Shown: positions 34,821 through 43,345 of the stretch, in pieces | Layout of the letters: each line of letters opens with the position of its first letter | Position numbering within the stretch: position 1 is the first letter of the stretch | Origin: Elizabethkingia miricola | Lineage (GTDB): Bacteria; Bacteroidota; Bacteroidia; Flavobacteriales; Weeksellaceae | DNA length: 64,000 nucleotides | Direction of reading: 5' to 3' | Assembly (NCBI RefSeq): GCF_001675285.1 | Contig: NZ_LSGQ01000001.1 | Coordinates: 1-64,000, forward strand | Position numbers and translations under genes: made by a program | The notes under the pieces: model-generated | Database searches by the model: none | What the model was told of the DNA's origin: nothing | Seen by the model: the letters and a program-made list of their open reading frames with translations, nothing else

Positions 34821-35849
34821 GTGATCACAATTAAAAATATATCCAAAACATTTGTACAGAAAAAAAAGCAGTTTAAAGCCCTGGATAATATAAGTCTGGA
34901 AGTTGGACAAGGAGATATAACAGGAATTATAGGCTTTTCAGGAGCAGGAAAAAGTACACTTATACGCTGTATAAATCTCTTGGAAAAACCAGATGAAGGA
35001 GAGGTTATTGTAAACGGAATCAATTTATTAAAACTAAGCTCTAAACAACTGGCAGAACAGAGAAAAAAGATAGGAATGATTTTTCAGCATTTCAATCTTC
35101 TTTCCTCCAGAACAGTTTTTGATAACGTTGCACTGCCACTTGAACTGGATCATGTAAACAAAACAGAAATTAATAAGAAGGTAAATGAACTTCTGAGAAT
35201 AGTAGGTCTTGAAGATAAAGCGAATGATTATCCCAAAAGTCTTTCTGGCGGACAAAAGCAACGTGTGGCTATTGCAAGGGCGCTGGCAAATGATCCTTTC
35301 CTTCTGTTATGCGATGAAGCAACAAGCTCCCTTGACCCTGCGACTACACAGTCTATTCTGCAACTATTACAGGATATTAATAAACGTCTGGGGATTACTA
35401 TTTTACTGATTACTCATGAAATGGAAGTTATAAAATCAATATGCAATCATGTTGCCGTAATAGACAAAGGAAAATTAGTTACCAAAGGTACTCTGGATGA
35501 AATAATATCTGATAAAGAACACCCTATCATAAAACAATTTATAACATTTAAAACAATGAATATACCGCAATCAATAAGTAAGAGATTACAGGAAGAAGCT
35601 GCAGCGGGATTGTTCCCGTTAATAGAAATTGAGCTGAACGGCAATATACCGTTCGAAGAATTATTGTCAGTCGTTTATAGCGATTACAAGATCCCCTATA
35701 AACTTATCACCGCAGATGTTGAGTATATGGGCAAAGCAAATTTCGGGAAAATGTTATTACACCTTCAGGGCAATAATGAGGAAAATACAAAAGCTATCCA
35801 GTATTTCAATCAGAATAATATTCAAAATACCATAAAGGGATATGCTTGA
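34821..35849 (+). CDS. metN: Methionine ABC transporter ATP-binding protein
   Basis: ATPase of the MetNIQ importer, 342 residues, with a GTG start at 34821. It shows GFSGAGKSTLIR (Walker A), the LSGGQKQRVAIARAL signature, LLLCDEATSSLD (Walker B) and the H-loop LLITHEM. Residues about 265-340 form the C-terminal NIL domain (IELNGNIPFEELLSVV), which binds methionine and inhibits transport in characterised MetN proteins. That domain separates it from other ABC ATPases. It overlaps metI by eight bases. Expression is probably controlled by the attenuator upstream, on top of any NIL-domain feedback. Confidence 0.95.
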   Translation: MITIKNISKTFVQKKKQFKALDNISLEVGQGDITGIIGFSGAGKSTLIRCINLLEKPDEGEVIVNGINLLKLSSKQLAEQRKKIGMIFQHFNLLSSRTVFDNVALPLELDHVNKTEINKKVNELLRIVGLEDKANDYPKSLSGGQKQRVAIARALANDPFLLLCDEATSSLDPATTQSILQLLQDINKRLGITILLITHEMEVIKSICNHVAVIDKGKLVTKGTLDEIISDKEHPIIKQFITFKTMNIPQSISKRLQEEAAAGLFPLIEIELNGNIPFEELLSVVYSDYKIPYKLITADVEYMGKANFGKMLLHLQGNNEENTKAIQYFNQNNIQNTIKGYA

Positions 35850-36498
35850 TCAGATTACGCTTTCATTACTCTTAAAAGGACTTTGGGAAACTATTTTCAT
35901 GACAATAGTTTCAGGATTTTTTGGATTTCTGCTAGGCTTACCTTTAGGCATAGTGCTATTCCTTACCAGAAAAGGTCAGCTGCTTGAAAATAATTTTTAT
36001 AATCGTTTTCTCTCTGTTCTGGTTAATGTATTCCGGTCTATTCCCTTTATCATACTCATTGTATGGATGATTCCTTTTACAAGAGTACTGGTAGGAACTT
36101 CCATAGGAATTTGGGCTGCGCTTGTTCCACTAAGTATTGGTTGTGCTCCGTTTATTGCAAGACTGGTAGAGAACAGTCTTCTTGAAGTTCCAAATGGATT
36201 GATAGAAACAGCAAGAGCTCTTGGCGCAAGTCCACAGCAAATTATCAGCAAGGTTTTGCTTCCTGAAGCTTTACCTTCGTTAATTAACAATGCTACAATT
36301 ACACTGATAACATTAGTAGGCTACTCTGCAATGGGCGGAGCTGTAGGTGCCGGGGGACTGGGACAGGTTGGCTATCAATATGGTTATATAGGCTATAACG
36401 CTGTTATTATGAACACTGTATTATTATTACTCATAGCTCTGGTATTCATTATTCAGTTTACAGGAGACAGACTTTCAAAAAAATTCAATCATAGATAA
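35842..36498 (+). CDS. metI: Methionine ABC transporter permease
   Basis: Inner-membrane permease of 218 residues with five predicted transmembrane helices. The EAA loop reads ETARALGASPQQIISKVLLPEALP, the contact site for MetN. NVFRSIPFIIL and AMGGAVGAGGLGQVGYQYGY are typical of MetI. Its ATG lies within the end of metN, and metQ follows 10 bases after the stop. Confidence 0.95.
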   Translation: MLDQITLSLLLKGLWETIFMTIVSGFFGFLLGLPLGIVLFLTRKGQLLENNFYNRFLSVLVNVFRSIPFIILIVWMIPFTRVLVGTSIGIWAALVPLSIGCAPFIARLVENSLLEVPNGLIETARALGASPQQIISKVLLPEALPSLINNATITLITLVGYSAMGGAVGAGGLGQVGYQYGYIGYNAVIMNTVLLLLIALVFIIQFTGDRLSKKFNHR

Positions 36499-36508
36499 AA
36501 TCAAGAGA

Positions 36509-37318
36509 ATGAAAAGATTTACACTTCTAAGTTTAATTACTATAGCCTTATTATTTTTATATTCCTGCACAAATGCTAAAAAAGACAATCCTAACTATAT
36601 TAAAGTAGGCATTGCCTCTGGCCCTGAAAGAGATTTAGCCGAAGCTGCAAAAAAAGAAGCGAAAGAGAAATACAATCTGGATGTAGAACTGGTTGCTTTC
36701 ACGGAATATGTCTTACCGAATGAGGCATTAAACAATGGTGATCTTGATGCAAATGCGTTTCAGCATGTTCCATATCTAAACGAACAGTCTAAACAACGGG
36801 GTTATAAACTGGCTGTTGTAGGGAAAACCTTTGTATTCCCTATCGTAGCGTATTCTAAAAAAATAAAAAACATTGCTGAGCTGCAAAATGGTAGTACTGT
36901 TGTTATCCCAAATGATCCAACTAATGGCGGACGTTCGTTATTACTACTACAAAAAAACGGATTACTAAAACTGAAAGACAATGTTGGGCTACTGCCAAAA
37001 GTAACCGATATAACTGAAAACCCAAAGCAGCTAAAAATTGTAGAAATAGAAGCACCGCAGCTTCCAAGAGTATTGGATGATAAGGATGTTACAATAGCTG
37101 TAATCAATAACAATTTTGCAGCACAGGCAGGATTGGATCCGGAAAAAAATGGATTACTAAAGGAAGATATAGAATCTGCCTATATGAACGTAATTGTTGC
37201 AAGAGAGGATAATAAAGACTCTGAAAAAGTAAAAAACTTTGTAAAAGCATATCAGTCTAAAGCCGTAGAACAAGCCGCTGAAAAAGCATTTAAAGGTGGC
37301 GCTATAAAAGGCTGGTAA
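36509..37318 (+). CDS. metQ: Methionine-binding lipoprotein
   Basis: Substrate-binding lipoprotein of the MetNIQ system (NlpA family), 269 residues. The lipobox YSCTN is near residue 19. The family pattern is present: KVGIASGPERDL, then VAFTEYVLPNEALNNGDLDANAFQH, VVIPNDPTNGGRSL, and a late NNNFAAQAGLDP. It probably binds D- or L-methionine (family knowledge). It ends the operon, about 80 bases before a palindromic terminator. Confidence 0.95.
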   Translation: MKRFTLLSLITIALLFLYSCTNAKKDNPNYIKVGIASGPERDLAEAAKKEAKEKYNLDVELVAFTEYVLPNEALNNGDLDANAFQHVPYLNEQSKQRGYKLAVVGKTFVFPIVAYSKKIKNIAELQNGSTVVIPNDPTNGGRSLLLLQKNGLLKLKDNVGLLPKVTDITENPKQLKIVEIEAPQLPRVLDDKDVTIAVINNNFAAQAGLDPEKNGLLKEDIESAYMNVIVAREDNKDSEKVKNFVKAYQSKAVEQAAEKAFKGGAIKGW

Positions 37319-37401
37319 CAATATACTATATCTATAAGCTGCTTTTTTGTTTAACCAAAATCAGTTAGTTTATAATATAATGTTTTATTTATTTGGTGAA
37401 A

Positions 37402-37431
37402 GAAAGGTCAGAAGAATTCTTCTGACCTTTC
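37402..37431. terminator. Perfect-palindrome bidirectional terminator
   Basis: A 30-base perfect inverted repeat with arm GAAAGGTCAGAAGAA lies between convergent metQ and the DUF4861 gene. A T-rich run follows on the right; the leftward side is less T-rich. Confidence 0.82.
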
Positions 37432-37436
37432 GATTT

Positions 37437-38534
37437 TTACATTTTAGTAACCTTTACAGGATTTATAGATTTATTAGCAAACTGCTCTAAGTATTTTACC
37501 CAACTTTCATTATTGGTGATCAGCCCTGCTTTACTCCATACAGCACCACTGTAAAATGTGAACTTCTGATTATTCTTTAGTACAACCTTTTCTCCTAAAT
37601 GCTTCAGGGTGTTCTGAATCTTTACTTTAGAACCCGGGAAGATTACTGCTGTTCCAACAATACCTTCTTTAGAATCTTCCGGCCAGTAAGCTGCAATATG
37701 TTTGGTGTCATCCACTGTCTTTTCACCTTTTCCATCCCAATGTACAAGACCTGCAAATACAGGAAGTGCAGACTGTCCACCAAATGTGTATGTAACCTCA
37801 ACTTTATTGAGCTGAGATCCGGCATCAAGGCTTACTTTTTTTACTGCCGAAATTTTATATCCATCTACATTTACTTCCGGATATTCTAACTGAAAAGTAA
37901 ATCTAAGCGGTCCTTTTTCCGTTATCTTATAACTTTGATAATTTCCTAAATAGGTAAATTTATCCCCGATAAATGGTAATATATCCCCCGCTCCAAGAGA
38001 GCTTCCAACATGGAAAAAGTCTAATCCGTCACCATTATCTTTATGGTAGTTGTTGAGCTTATACCATTCATCTAATATCAGTCTGTTAGTACGCTTCGAC
38101 CAGGCATCCATACCCCAAGCATTCTGATTGGGAACTTTCTCCAAAGATTTACCATACATACGGAAAGCAATTTTATCGTTTTCCCATGCAAAATCGTCAT
38201 ATCTTTCCGGAACAAAGCGCCCGTAAACCTTAGCTTCATTCTGAGATGGATTCCCTTCTGTGAAAATTATCTGTTTTTTTTCATTAGGCTTAAAGTCTGC
38301 CTGTAACAGCAACTTCCCGTCTGACAGCCACTGATATGGAATCTCTGTCTGATTGCTTTTAACAACAAATGTTTTATTTTTTATTCCCGCTACTGTAGCT
38401 GCAGAAACTTCAACCGATTGCTGCTTTCTCTCAACGGCAAGCCCATTGGTTAATTGCAACTTTAGCAGTGGCTTTGTCTGCGCAAAAGTCAGTACTCCTG
38501 CAAAGCCTATTGTCAATAATGTAAATGATTTCAT
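37437..38534 (-). CDS. DUF4861 family secreted protein
   Basis: Exported protein of 365 residues with a signal peptide ending near LTFAQT. The sequence fits DUF4861: YGRFVPERYDDFAWENDKIAF, WSKRTNRLILDEWY, GDGLDFFHVGSSLGAGD and VHWDGKGEKT. DUF4861 proteins are beta-rich and recur beside GH88/GH105 unsaturated uronyl hydrolases in polysaccharide loci, as here, where GH88 ends 18 bases upstream. An exact enzymatic role is unknown; substrate processing on the same sugar chain is inferred from the pairing. Confidence 0.85.
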   Translation of the reverse strand: MKSFTLLTIGFAGVLTFAQTKPLLKLQLTNGLAVERKQQSVEVSAATVAGIKNKTFVVKSNQTEIPYQWLSDGKLLLQADFKPNEKKQIIFTEGNPSQNEAKVYGRFVPERYDDFAWENDKIAFRMYGKSLEKVPNQNAWGMDAWSKRTNRLILDEWYKLNNYHKDNGDGLDFFHVGSSLGAGDILPFIGDKFTYLGNYQSYKITEKGPLRFTFQLEYPEVNVDGYKISAVKKVSLDAGSQLNKVEVTYTFGGQSALPVFAGLVHWDGKGEKTVDDTKHIAAYWPEDSKEGIVGTAVIFPGSKVKIQNTLKHLGEKVVLKNNQKFTFYSGAVWSKAGLITNNESWVKYLEQFANKSINPVKVTKM

Positions 38535-38552
38535 TTTATAATCTGCAAGGTT

Positions 38553-39743
38553 CTACAAATACCAGTCTTTATAACGCTTCAAAGCTTCAAGGAAGTAATA
38601 ATCTGCATATACCAAAGGAACATCTATCTCTGATTTCAATGGTAATGCTCCAGTGCTATGCATAAGCAGGAAACCTCCATTTTCGCCAAGTTTAGCTCTG
38701 TAAGCCGGACTGGAAAGGTTAATTAATATCTGCTCTGCATTATCAAGATATTTTTGACGTTCTTTTCCTTTTGTATATTGTCCCAGTTCCAGGAAGGCAG
38801 ATGCCATAAGTGCTGCTGCAGAAGCATCGCGTGGTGCATTCGGGATATCCGGGGCATTAAAATCCCAATATGGAATTTTATCTTTTGGCAAATTCGGGTT
38901 TGTCAGAATGAAATTGGCAATTTTGTTGGCAAAATCCAAATACTTTGGATCTTTAGTAAAACGATACATCATCGTATAACCATATAATCCCCAAGATTGT
39001 CCACGAGACCATGCAGACTCATCAGAATAGCCCTGCCAGGTTTTTTTCTTTATAACTTCACCTGTATTCAGATCATAATCCAGTACGTGATAAGAACTGT
39101 AATCCGGGCGATAGTGATTCTTCATTGTCGTATTGGAGTGTGTAACTGCAATTTCCTGGTATTTTTTATCACCTCCGTTTTGGCTTACCCAGTTCAACAT
39201 TTCAAGATTCATCATGTTATCGATAATCACCGGACAGTCGAATCTTGCATTTTTATTCCATGACTGGATTGCATGGATAGAGGGTCTGTAACGGGTAGAT
39301 AATGCTTCTGCAGAATTAAAGATAATTTTTTTGTATTCAGGATTTTTGGTAATTCTATATGCATTGCCAAAACTACAATACATCATAAAACCCAGATCGT
39401 GGTTTCCTGTAAAAGTCTGATTGGGTTCAATAATTTTCAGAACTCTTTCCGCTTCTTTCAGCATTACAGGATCCTTAGTCTCCTCATATACATAGAGCAA
39501 AGATCCCGGGTAAAACCCCGTACACCACCAGGTTCTTTCATAGTTCACTACTTTACCACTTTTAGCGTCGTAAGTCTGTGGAACTTTGTCATCGGGAAGC
39601 CCTTTCATAAGATATTTGAACTGCTGGTCTGCAAATTTAAAATTTTCAGTTACCAGCTTGCCCATCTGCGCCTTTCGTGACTGTGCGCCAAGGCCAAATG
39701 CCATTATGGCAAAAGCCATAATTGTCGTTTTTTTAAGAATCAT
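38553..39743 (-). CDS. Glycoside hydrolase family 88 (unsaturated glucuronyl hydrolase-like)
   Basis: Exported (alpha/alpha)6-barrel enzyme of 396 residues that removes 4,5-unsaturated uronic acids from lyase-generated oligosaccharides. The signal peptide ends near GLGAQS. Key blocks are WWCTGFYPGSL, GNHDLGFMMYCSF, the catalytic aspartate D175 in IIDNMMNLEML, and ESAWSRGQSWGLYGY. The family call is firm; the target glycan (heparin/heparan, chondroitin or other) is not. No polysaccharide lyase is in the window. It lies between the flippase and DUF4861 on one strand with gaps of 31 and 18 bases. Confidence 0.9.
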   Translation of the reverse strand: MILKKTTIMAFAIMAFGLGAQSRKAQMGKLVTENFKFADQQFKYLMKGLPDDKVPQTYDAKSGKVVNYERTWWCTGFYPGSLLYVYEETKDPVMLKEAERVLKIIEPNQTFTGNHDLGFMMYCSFGNAYRITKNPEYKKIIFNSAEALSTRYRPSIHAIQSWNKNARFDCPVIIDNMMNLEMLNWVSQNGGDKKYQEIAVTHSNTTMKNHYRPDYSSYHVLDYDLNTGEVIKKKTWQGYSDESAWSRGQSWGLYGYTMMYRFTKDPKYLDFANKIANFILTNPNLPKDKIPYWDFNAPDIPNAPRDASAAALMASAFLELGQYTKGKERQKYLDNAEQILINLSSPAYRAKLGENGGFLLMHSTGALPLKSEIDVPLVYADYYFLEALKRYKDWYL

Positions 39744-39774
39744 GCGTTATTGTTTTTAGTTTAGCGCAATTTAC

Positions 39775-41265
39775 TTAAAATTTTGAAATACTCTTAAAGA
39801 AATCTCGGTTTAAATATTTATCCAATGAAACAATCTTCATATAATGATTTGCAACACCTATTAAAAGAAGCACCACAGCCGGTTTATAGAAAAGATTAAA
39901 CAGATTGGAACTTGTATTAGGCATCAGGATAACCATGGAAACAACCAGGAAACACAGTACTAAAGCATACAGCATCTCTATAGAAAAAGGATGTACTTTA
40001 AATTTCCAGTAATTGAAAACAATTTTAGCTATATTATATAAAGCCAGCGATATAGTTGTGGCCAATGCTACTCCTGCAAGCCCCATATTGGTATATTTAA
40101 GGAAATAAAAATTCAGTCCTATATTAATTACGGCCAAAAATAATGTTACTACAATATTGTAACGGTAGTATCTGGACATGGATATAATCTGTCCGTTAAA
40201 ACCTGTTGCAAGATCGAACATTAATCCTATACCGGTAATCCATAAAACTGGTTCTGCAGCACGTAATTCAAATCCATTCTGTATTAGATGTGTCAGATAT
40301 GGATAGCCGACCAGTACACAGGAAAATAATACTAATCCCAGAAATAGTAAAGACAAAGATGTTTTCTGATGAAATACATTCAGCTCATCCATTTCATTAT
40401 TTTCCAAATGTTTGTTGATCATGGGTGCTGAAATATTGTACAGCCCCATCTGAGGAATGGTAAGAACTGAAGTAACAGCAATTACAATTCCGTATACTCC
40501 ATTATCTTTAAAATCCATATAACTGGATATCATAACACTGGAAATACGCAGGGAAAGATAGTTTCCAATATTGCCAAGAAAGCCGTAAAATCCATAGTTG
40601 AGTACTTCCTTCCAGAAATTGTCTTTTTTAATATAATCCATCGAGAAATCTGGTTTGAACTTCTCAAGTTTATTCAGGTATATATGATAGCCTATAAGTG
40701 CCAGAACAAAAACGCCCAAAAAGAAAAGCATTGAAGGCTTCTCCGGTACATCCATATAGAAGAATAAAACGAAAGCTCCAAGATTAGCTATTTTAGGAAA
40801 AATATTCTCGAAGATATTGGGAACAACGATTCTTTTGTAATTTGATATATACTTATTATAGACCTGGCTAACCGCCAGAATCAGAATCATAGGAATAATA
40901 ATAGCTTTATATCTCCAGAATTTCTCAAACAGTTCCCAGCTTTTCAGATCAGGTCTGATCATATTGACCAGGAGTAAAAGTAAAGTAAACAGTAAGAAAT
41001 TCAGCACTACCATCAAAAGCGACAAGCTAAATAAATTTTGCTGTTTTCCGTCCTTTTGGGTATATAAAAAGAATTTTACATTGGCATATGATAATCCAAA
41101 TACAATGAACGGAAGTACAATTTCTGCAGCTGATAAAATATACCTAAGCTTTCCGTAATAATCCATATCAAGTGGAAATACGAAAATTGCAGAAAGGGTT
41201 CCCAGCAGAAAACCTAAATATCCGACTATGGAGTACTTAAAACTCTGTCTTGCTACAACACTCAT
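39775..41265 (-). CDS. Oligosaccharide flippase (Wzx/MATE-like polysaccharide biosynthesis protein)
   Basis: Integral membrane protein of 496 residues with about 12-14 hydrophobic helices, of the polysaccharide biosynthesis/MOP exporter type. The start KYSIVGYLGFLLGTLSAIFVF and a central GFYGFLGNIGNYLSLR-like block are typical. It would flip lipid-linked oligosaccharides across the inner membrane. Its ATG overlaps the FkbM stop by four bases (ATGA), so the two are translationally coupled. The next gene is GH88. Confidence 0.87.
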   Translation of the reverse strand: MSVVARQSFKYSIVGYLGFLLGTLSAIFVFPLDMDYYGKLRYILSAAEIVLPFIVFGLSYANVKFFLYTQKDGKQQNLFSLSLLMVVLNFLLFTLLLLLVNMIRPDLKSWELFEKFWRYKAIIIPMILILAVSQVYNKYISNYKRIVVPNIFENIFPKIANLGAFVLFFYMDVPEKPSMLFFLGVFVLALIGYHIYLNKLEKFKPDFSMDYIKKDNFWKEVLNYGFYGFLGNIGNYLSLRISSVMISSYMDFKDNGVYGIVIAVTSVLTIPQMGLYNISAPMINKHLENNEMDELNVFHQKTSLSLLFLGLVLFSCVLVGYPYLTHLIQNGFELRAAEPVLWITGIGLMFDLATGFNGQIISMSRYYRYNIVVTLFLAVINIGLNFYFLKYTNMGLAGVALATTISLALYNIAKIVFNYWKFKVHPFSIEMLYALVLCFLVVSMVILMPNTSSNLFNLFYKPAVVLLLIGVANHYMKIVSLDKYLNRDFFKSISKF

Positions 41266-42056
41266 CTTTTAGGCAGGAAAATTATATTGTTAATATACCG
41301 CTGCTTATCCTTTTCATTGTATTCACTTTGCTGCATACATACATTCTCAGTTAAAGGTACAAGTTTAAAACTTGTACGATCAAGGTAATGGGCATTGTAT
41401 CCGTAACGTTCGAAATAATGAATATAATCCCATATAGGTCTTTTATGATGTCTCTGTTCAATTTCTATCATCAATACAGGTTTCAGACGAAGAATTGTAT
41501 CTATCATTCCGGCAACTGTATAGGTTTCATTTCCTTCGACATCTATTTTTATAAAATCAATACGGTCGATAACATTTTTCTCGGCCCAGTCATCCAGCCT
41601 CTTTACTGTAACCGTCCTGGTAATCGTCTTTTTTTCACCTTCTTCTTTCAGCTCAGTTTGTAATGTTCCGCGTGCCGCATTGCTGTGCCCTTTTATTACG
41701 GGTATTTTAAACTGTGCTTTTGTATTTTTATTAGAAAGTGCGTATGATGAAATATTCACCTTCGGAAAAAGTCTTTTCAGACGTTTAAAAAGTAGAGGAT
41801 TGGGTTCGAAAGCATAAATATTTTCCGGTTTCAGATGTCCCTCCAACATATATATATAAGCTCCTACATTAGCTCCTACATCAAAGAAAACTGCATCTTT
41901 CGGGAGAAATTCTCTTATCCATATCAGCTCCGGCTCCACACCTCTTTCCAAAACATTCTGCAGGCTGATATTATTCAGTTTCTTAAAAAACCTTTGTTTG
42001 TAATACGAAGGCGAGAGATACATTAAATTTTCTGCTAGTCGGCTGTACAAACTCAT
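41262..42056 (-). CDS. FkbM-family methyltransferase
   Basis: SAM-dependent O-methyltransferase of 264 residues. FDVGANVGAYIYML is the SAM-binding motif, YAFEPNP the second, and DFIKIDVEGNE the family hallmark near residue 175. A leading segment (YLSPSYYKQRFFKKLN) precedes the fold. In surface-glycan loci such enzymes usually methylate sugar hydroxyls, a reasonable inference here between a glycosyltransferase and a flippase. It lies 73 bases after the glycosyltransferase gene. Confidence 0.9.
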   Translation of the reverse strand: MSLYSRLAENLMYLSPSYYKQRFFKKLNNISLQNVLERGVEPELIWIREFLPKDAVFFDVGANVGAYIYMLEGHLKPENIYAFEPNPLLFKRLKRLFPKVNISSYALSNKNTKAQFKIPVIKGHSNAARGTLQTELKEEGEKKTITRTVTVKRLDDWAEKNVIDRIDFIKIDVEGNETYTVAGMIDTILRLKPVLMIEIEQRHHKRPIWDYIHYFERYGYNAHYLDRTSFKLVPLTENVCMQQSEYNEKDKQRYINNIIFLPKR

Positions 42057-42129
42057 TTTAAGAAATATTTAACAAATATAACAGAATTCGTTTTTATTTT
42101 CAAATTCTTTATAAAAGTTTTAGAAAAAA

Positions 42130-43167
42130 TCAAAGATTGCTCAGCAAATATTCCAGCTTCCTGCGGACAAGACTTATTTCGAAGCTGTCGAAGTCGTAAT
42201 GCTTATTTTTTATTTCAGAGATTTGTTTCTCAATATCTCTTTTTTCTTTAAAGATAAAGGAATAGCTCGCAGAATAGCTTTTAGGGAAAATTGCAGGCTT
42301 TGCATATTTAATTGCATCACCTATATTTCCGGACATCTTTGTCTTTCCATAAATTTCCGGAATCCCAAAGAATTTAGTTTCTTTTTGTATAGGACACCAC
42401 AACACTTCTGCAGTCTGCATCTTTTTCTCAAACTCTTCATGAGAAACTCTGGAATCATAGTATTCAATGTCAACATGATCCGGCAGATTCTGCGATAGTC
42501 TTTTCAGCTTATCCAGCTCTTTTCCTTCTGCTCGTCCTAAAAAGCTAAAGGTAAAATTTCCGCGAAAGTATTTTATTTTATTAAATATTCTTTTATAATT
42601 CCTTCTGTGCTGGTCTACAGTTCCCGGTATTGCAACCAGATTAGGCTGAATCTTCTGCTCAGAATGTTTTGTATATAATAAAGGCAGCCATCTTAATTCA
42701 TATGGATATTGTAACTCATCGATATTTTCATCAAGGATGAATAACGATCTGGCTTCATTATAGAGTTTGTCTTTCTTCATCAGCCCCTCTTTCAACCATA
42801 ACTTTATCCTGAACGGACGGTCCTGTTTAAAAATATTCCTGAAAATATCGGCTTTGGAAGCTTTAATAAAATTGAGATTATGTGCTATAATGAAGGTTGG
42901 ATAGTTTCTTGCCACTTCTTCAAAAACATTAAAATAGCGATGTGCTGTTCCTATAATTACTGCATCAAATTTCCGCCCGTCCAATTCTTTTAAGAGTGTT
43001 GCCGCTTCTGCATGAATCACATGACTCCCCTTTTCATTTATTCTGTCTAGTATTTTTTGGGAAAAGAAATATTCTACATGTAAATATTGGGAATCTCTTG
43101 TAAGCTCTATAAAATTAATGGCGAGTTCAGCGTGGGTATCCAGTTCAATGTAGGCAATGTTCTTCAA
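42130..43167 (-). CDS. Glycosyltransferase-like protein (GT-B type)
   Basis: A 345-residue protein without a clear named family. The N-terminal half has Rossmann-like strands (FDAVIIGTAHRYFNVFEEVA, PTFIIAHNLNFIKA). The second half reads FSFLGRAEGKELDKL, then VLWCPIQ and a GIPEIYGKTKMSGNIGDAI segment like the donor site of GT-B transferases. The start is probably TTG at 43167: no ATG follows the upstream stop, and a TAATTTTG promoter box lies 19 bases upstream. It heads the apparent operon GT-FkbM-flippase-GH88-DUF4861. Donor and acceptor sugars are unknown. Confidence 0.72.
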   Translation of the reverse strand: MKNIAYIELDTHAELAINFIELTRDSQYLHVEYFFSQKILDRINEKGSHVIHAEAATLLKELDGRKFDAVIIGTAHRYFNVFEEVARNYPTFIIAHNLNFIKASKADIFRNIFKQDRPFRIKLWLKEGLMKKDKLYNEARSLFILDENIDELQYPYELRWLPLLYTKHSEQKIQPNLVAIPGTVDQHRRNYKRIFNKIKYFRGNFTFSFLGRAEGKELDKLKRLSQNLPDHVDIEYYDSRVSHEEFEKKMQTAEVLWCPIQKETKFFGIPEIYGKTKMSGNIGDAIKYAKPAIFPKSYSASYSFIFKEKRDIEKQISEIKNKHYDFDSFEISLVRRKLEYLLSNL

Positions 43168-43186
43168 TACGTATTAGTTTAATAGA

Positions 43187-43194
43187 CAAAATTA
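43187..43194 (-). promoter_or_regulatory. -7 box of the glycosyltransferase-led operon
   Basis: TAATTTTG on the minus strand, 19 bases before the TTG start. No clear -33 TTTG. Confidence 0.5.
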
Positions 43195-43345
43195 AGAAAT
43201 TGCTTTATTTAATAGCATTATTTTTTTCAGGATATTTATCATTTCCTGAGATATACTTGTCTATTATTTAAAATCTAAACACACATAGATATATTTTATT
43301 TATCTTTATTCAAAATAACCATAGACTTCATAAATATAAAATCAC

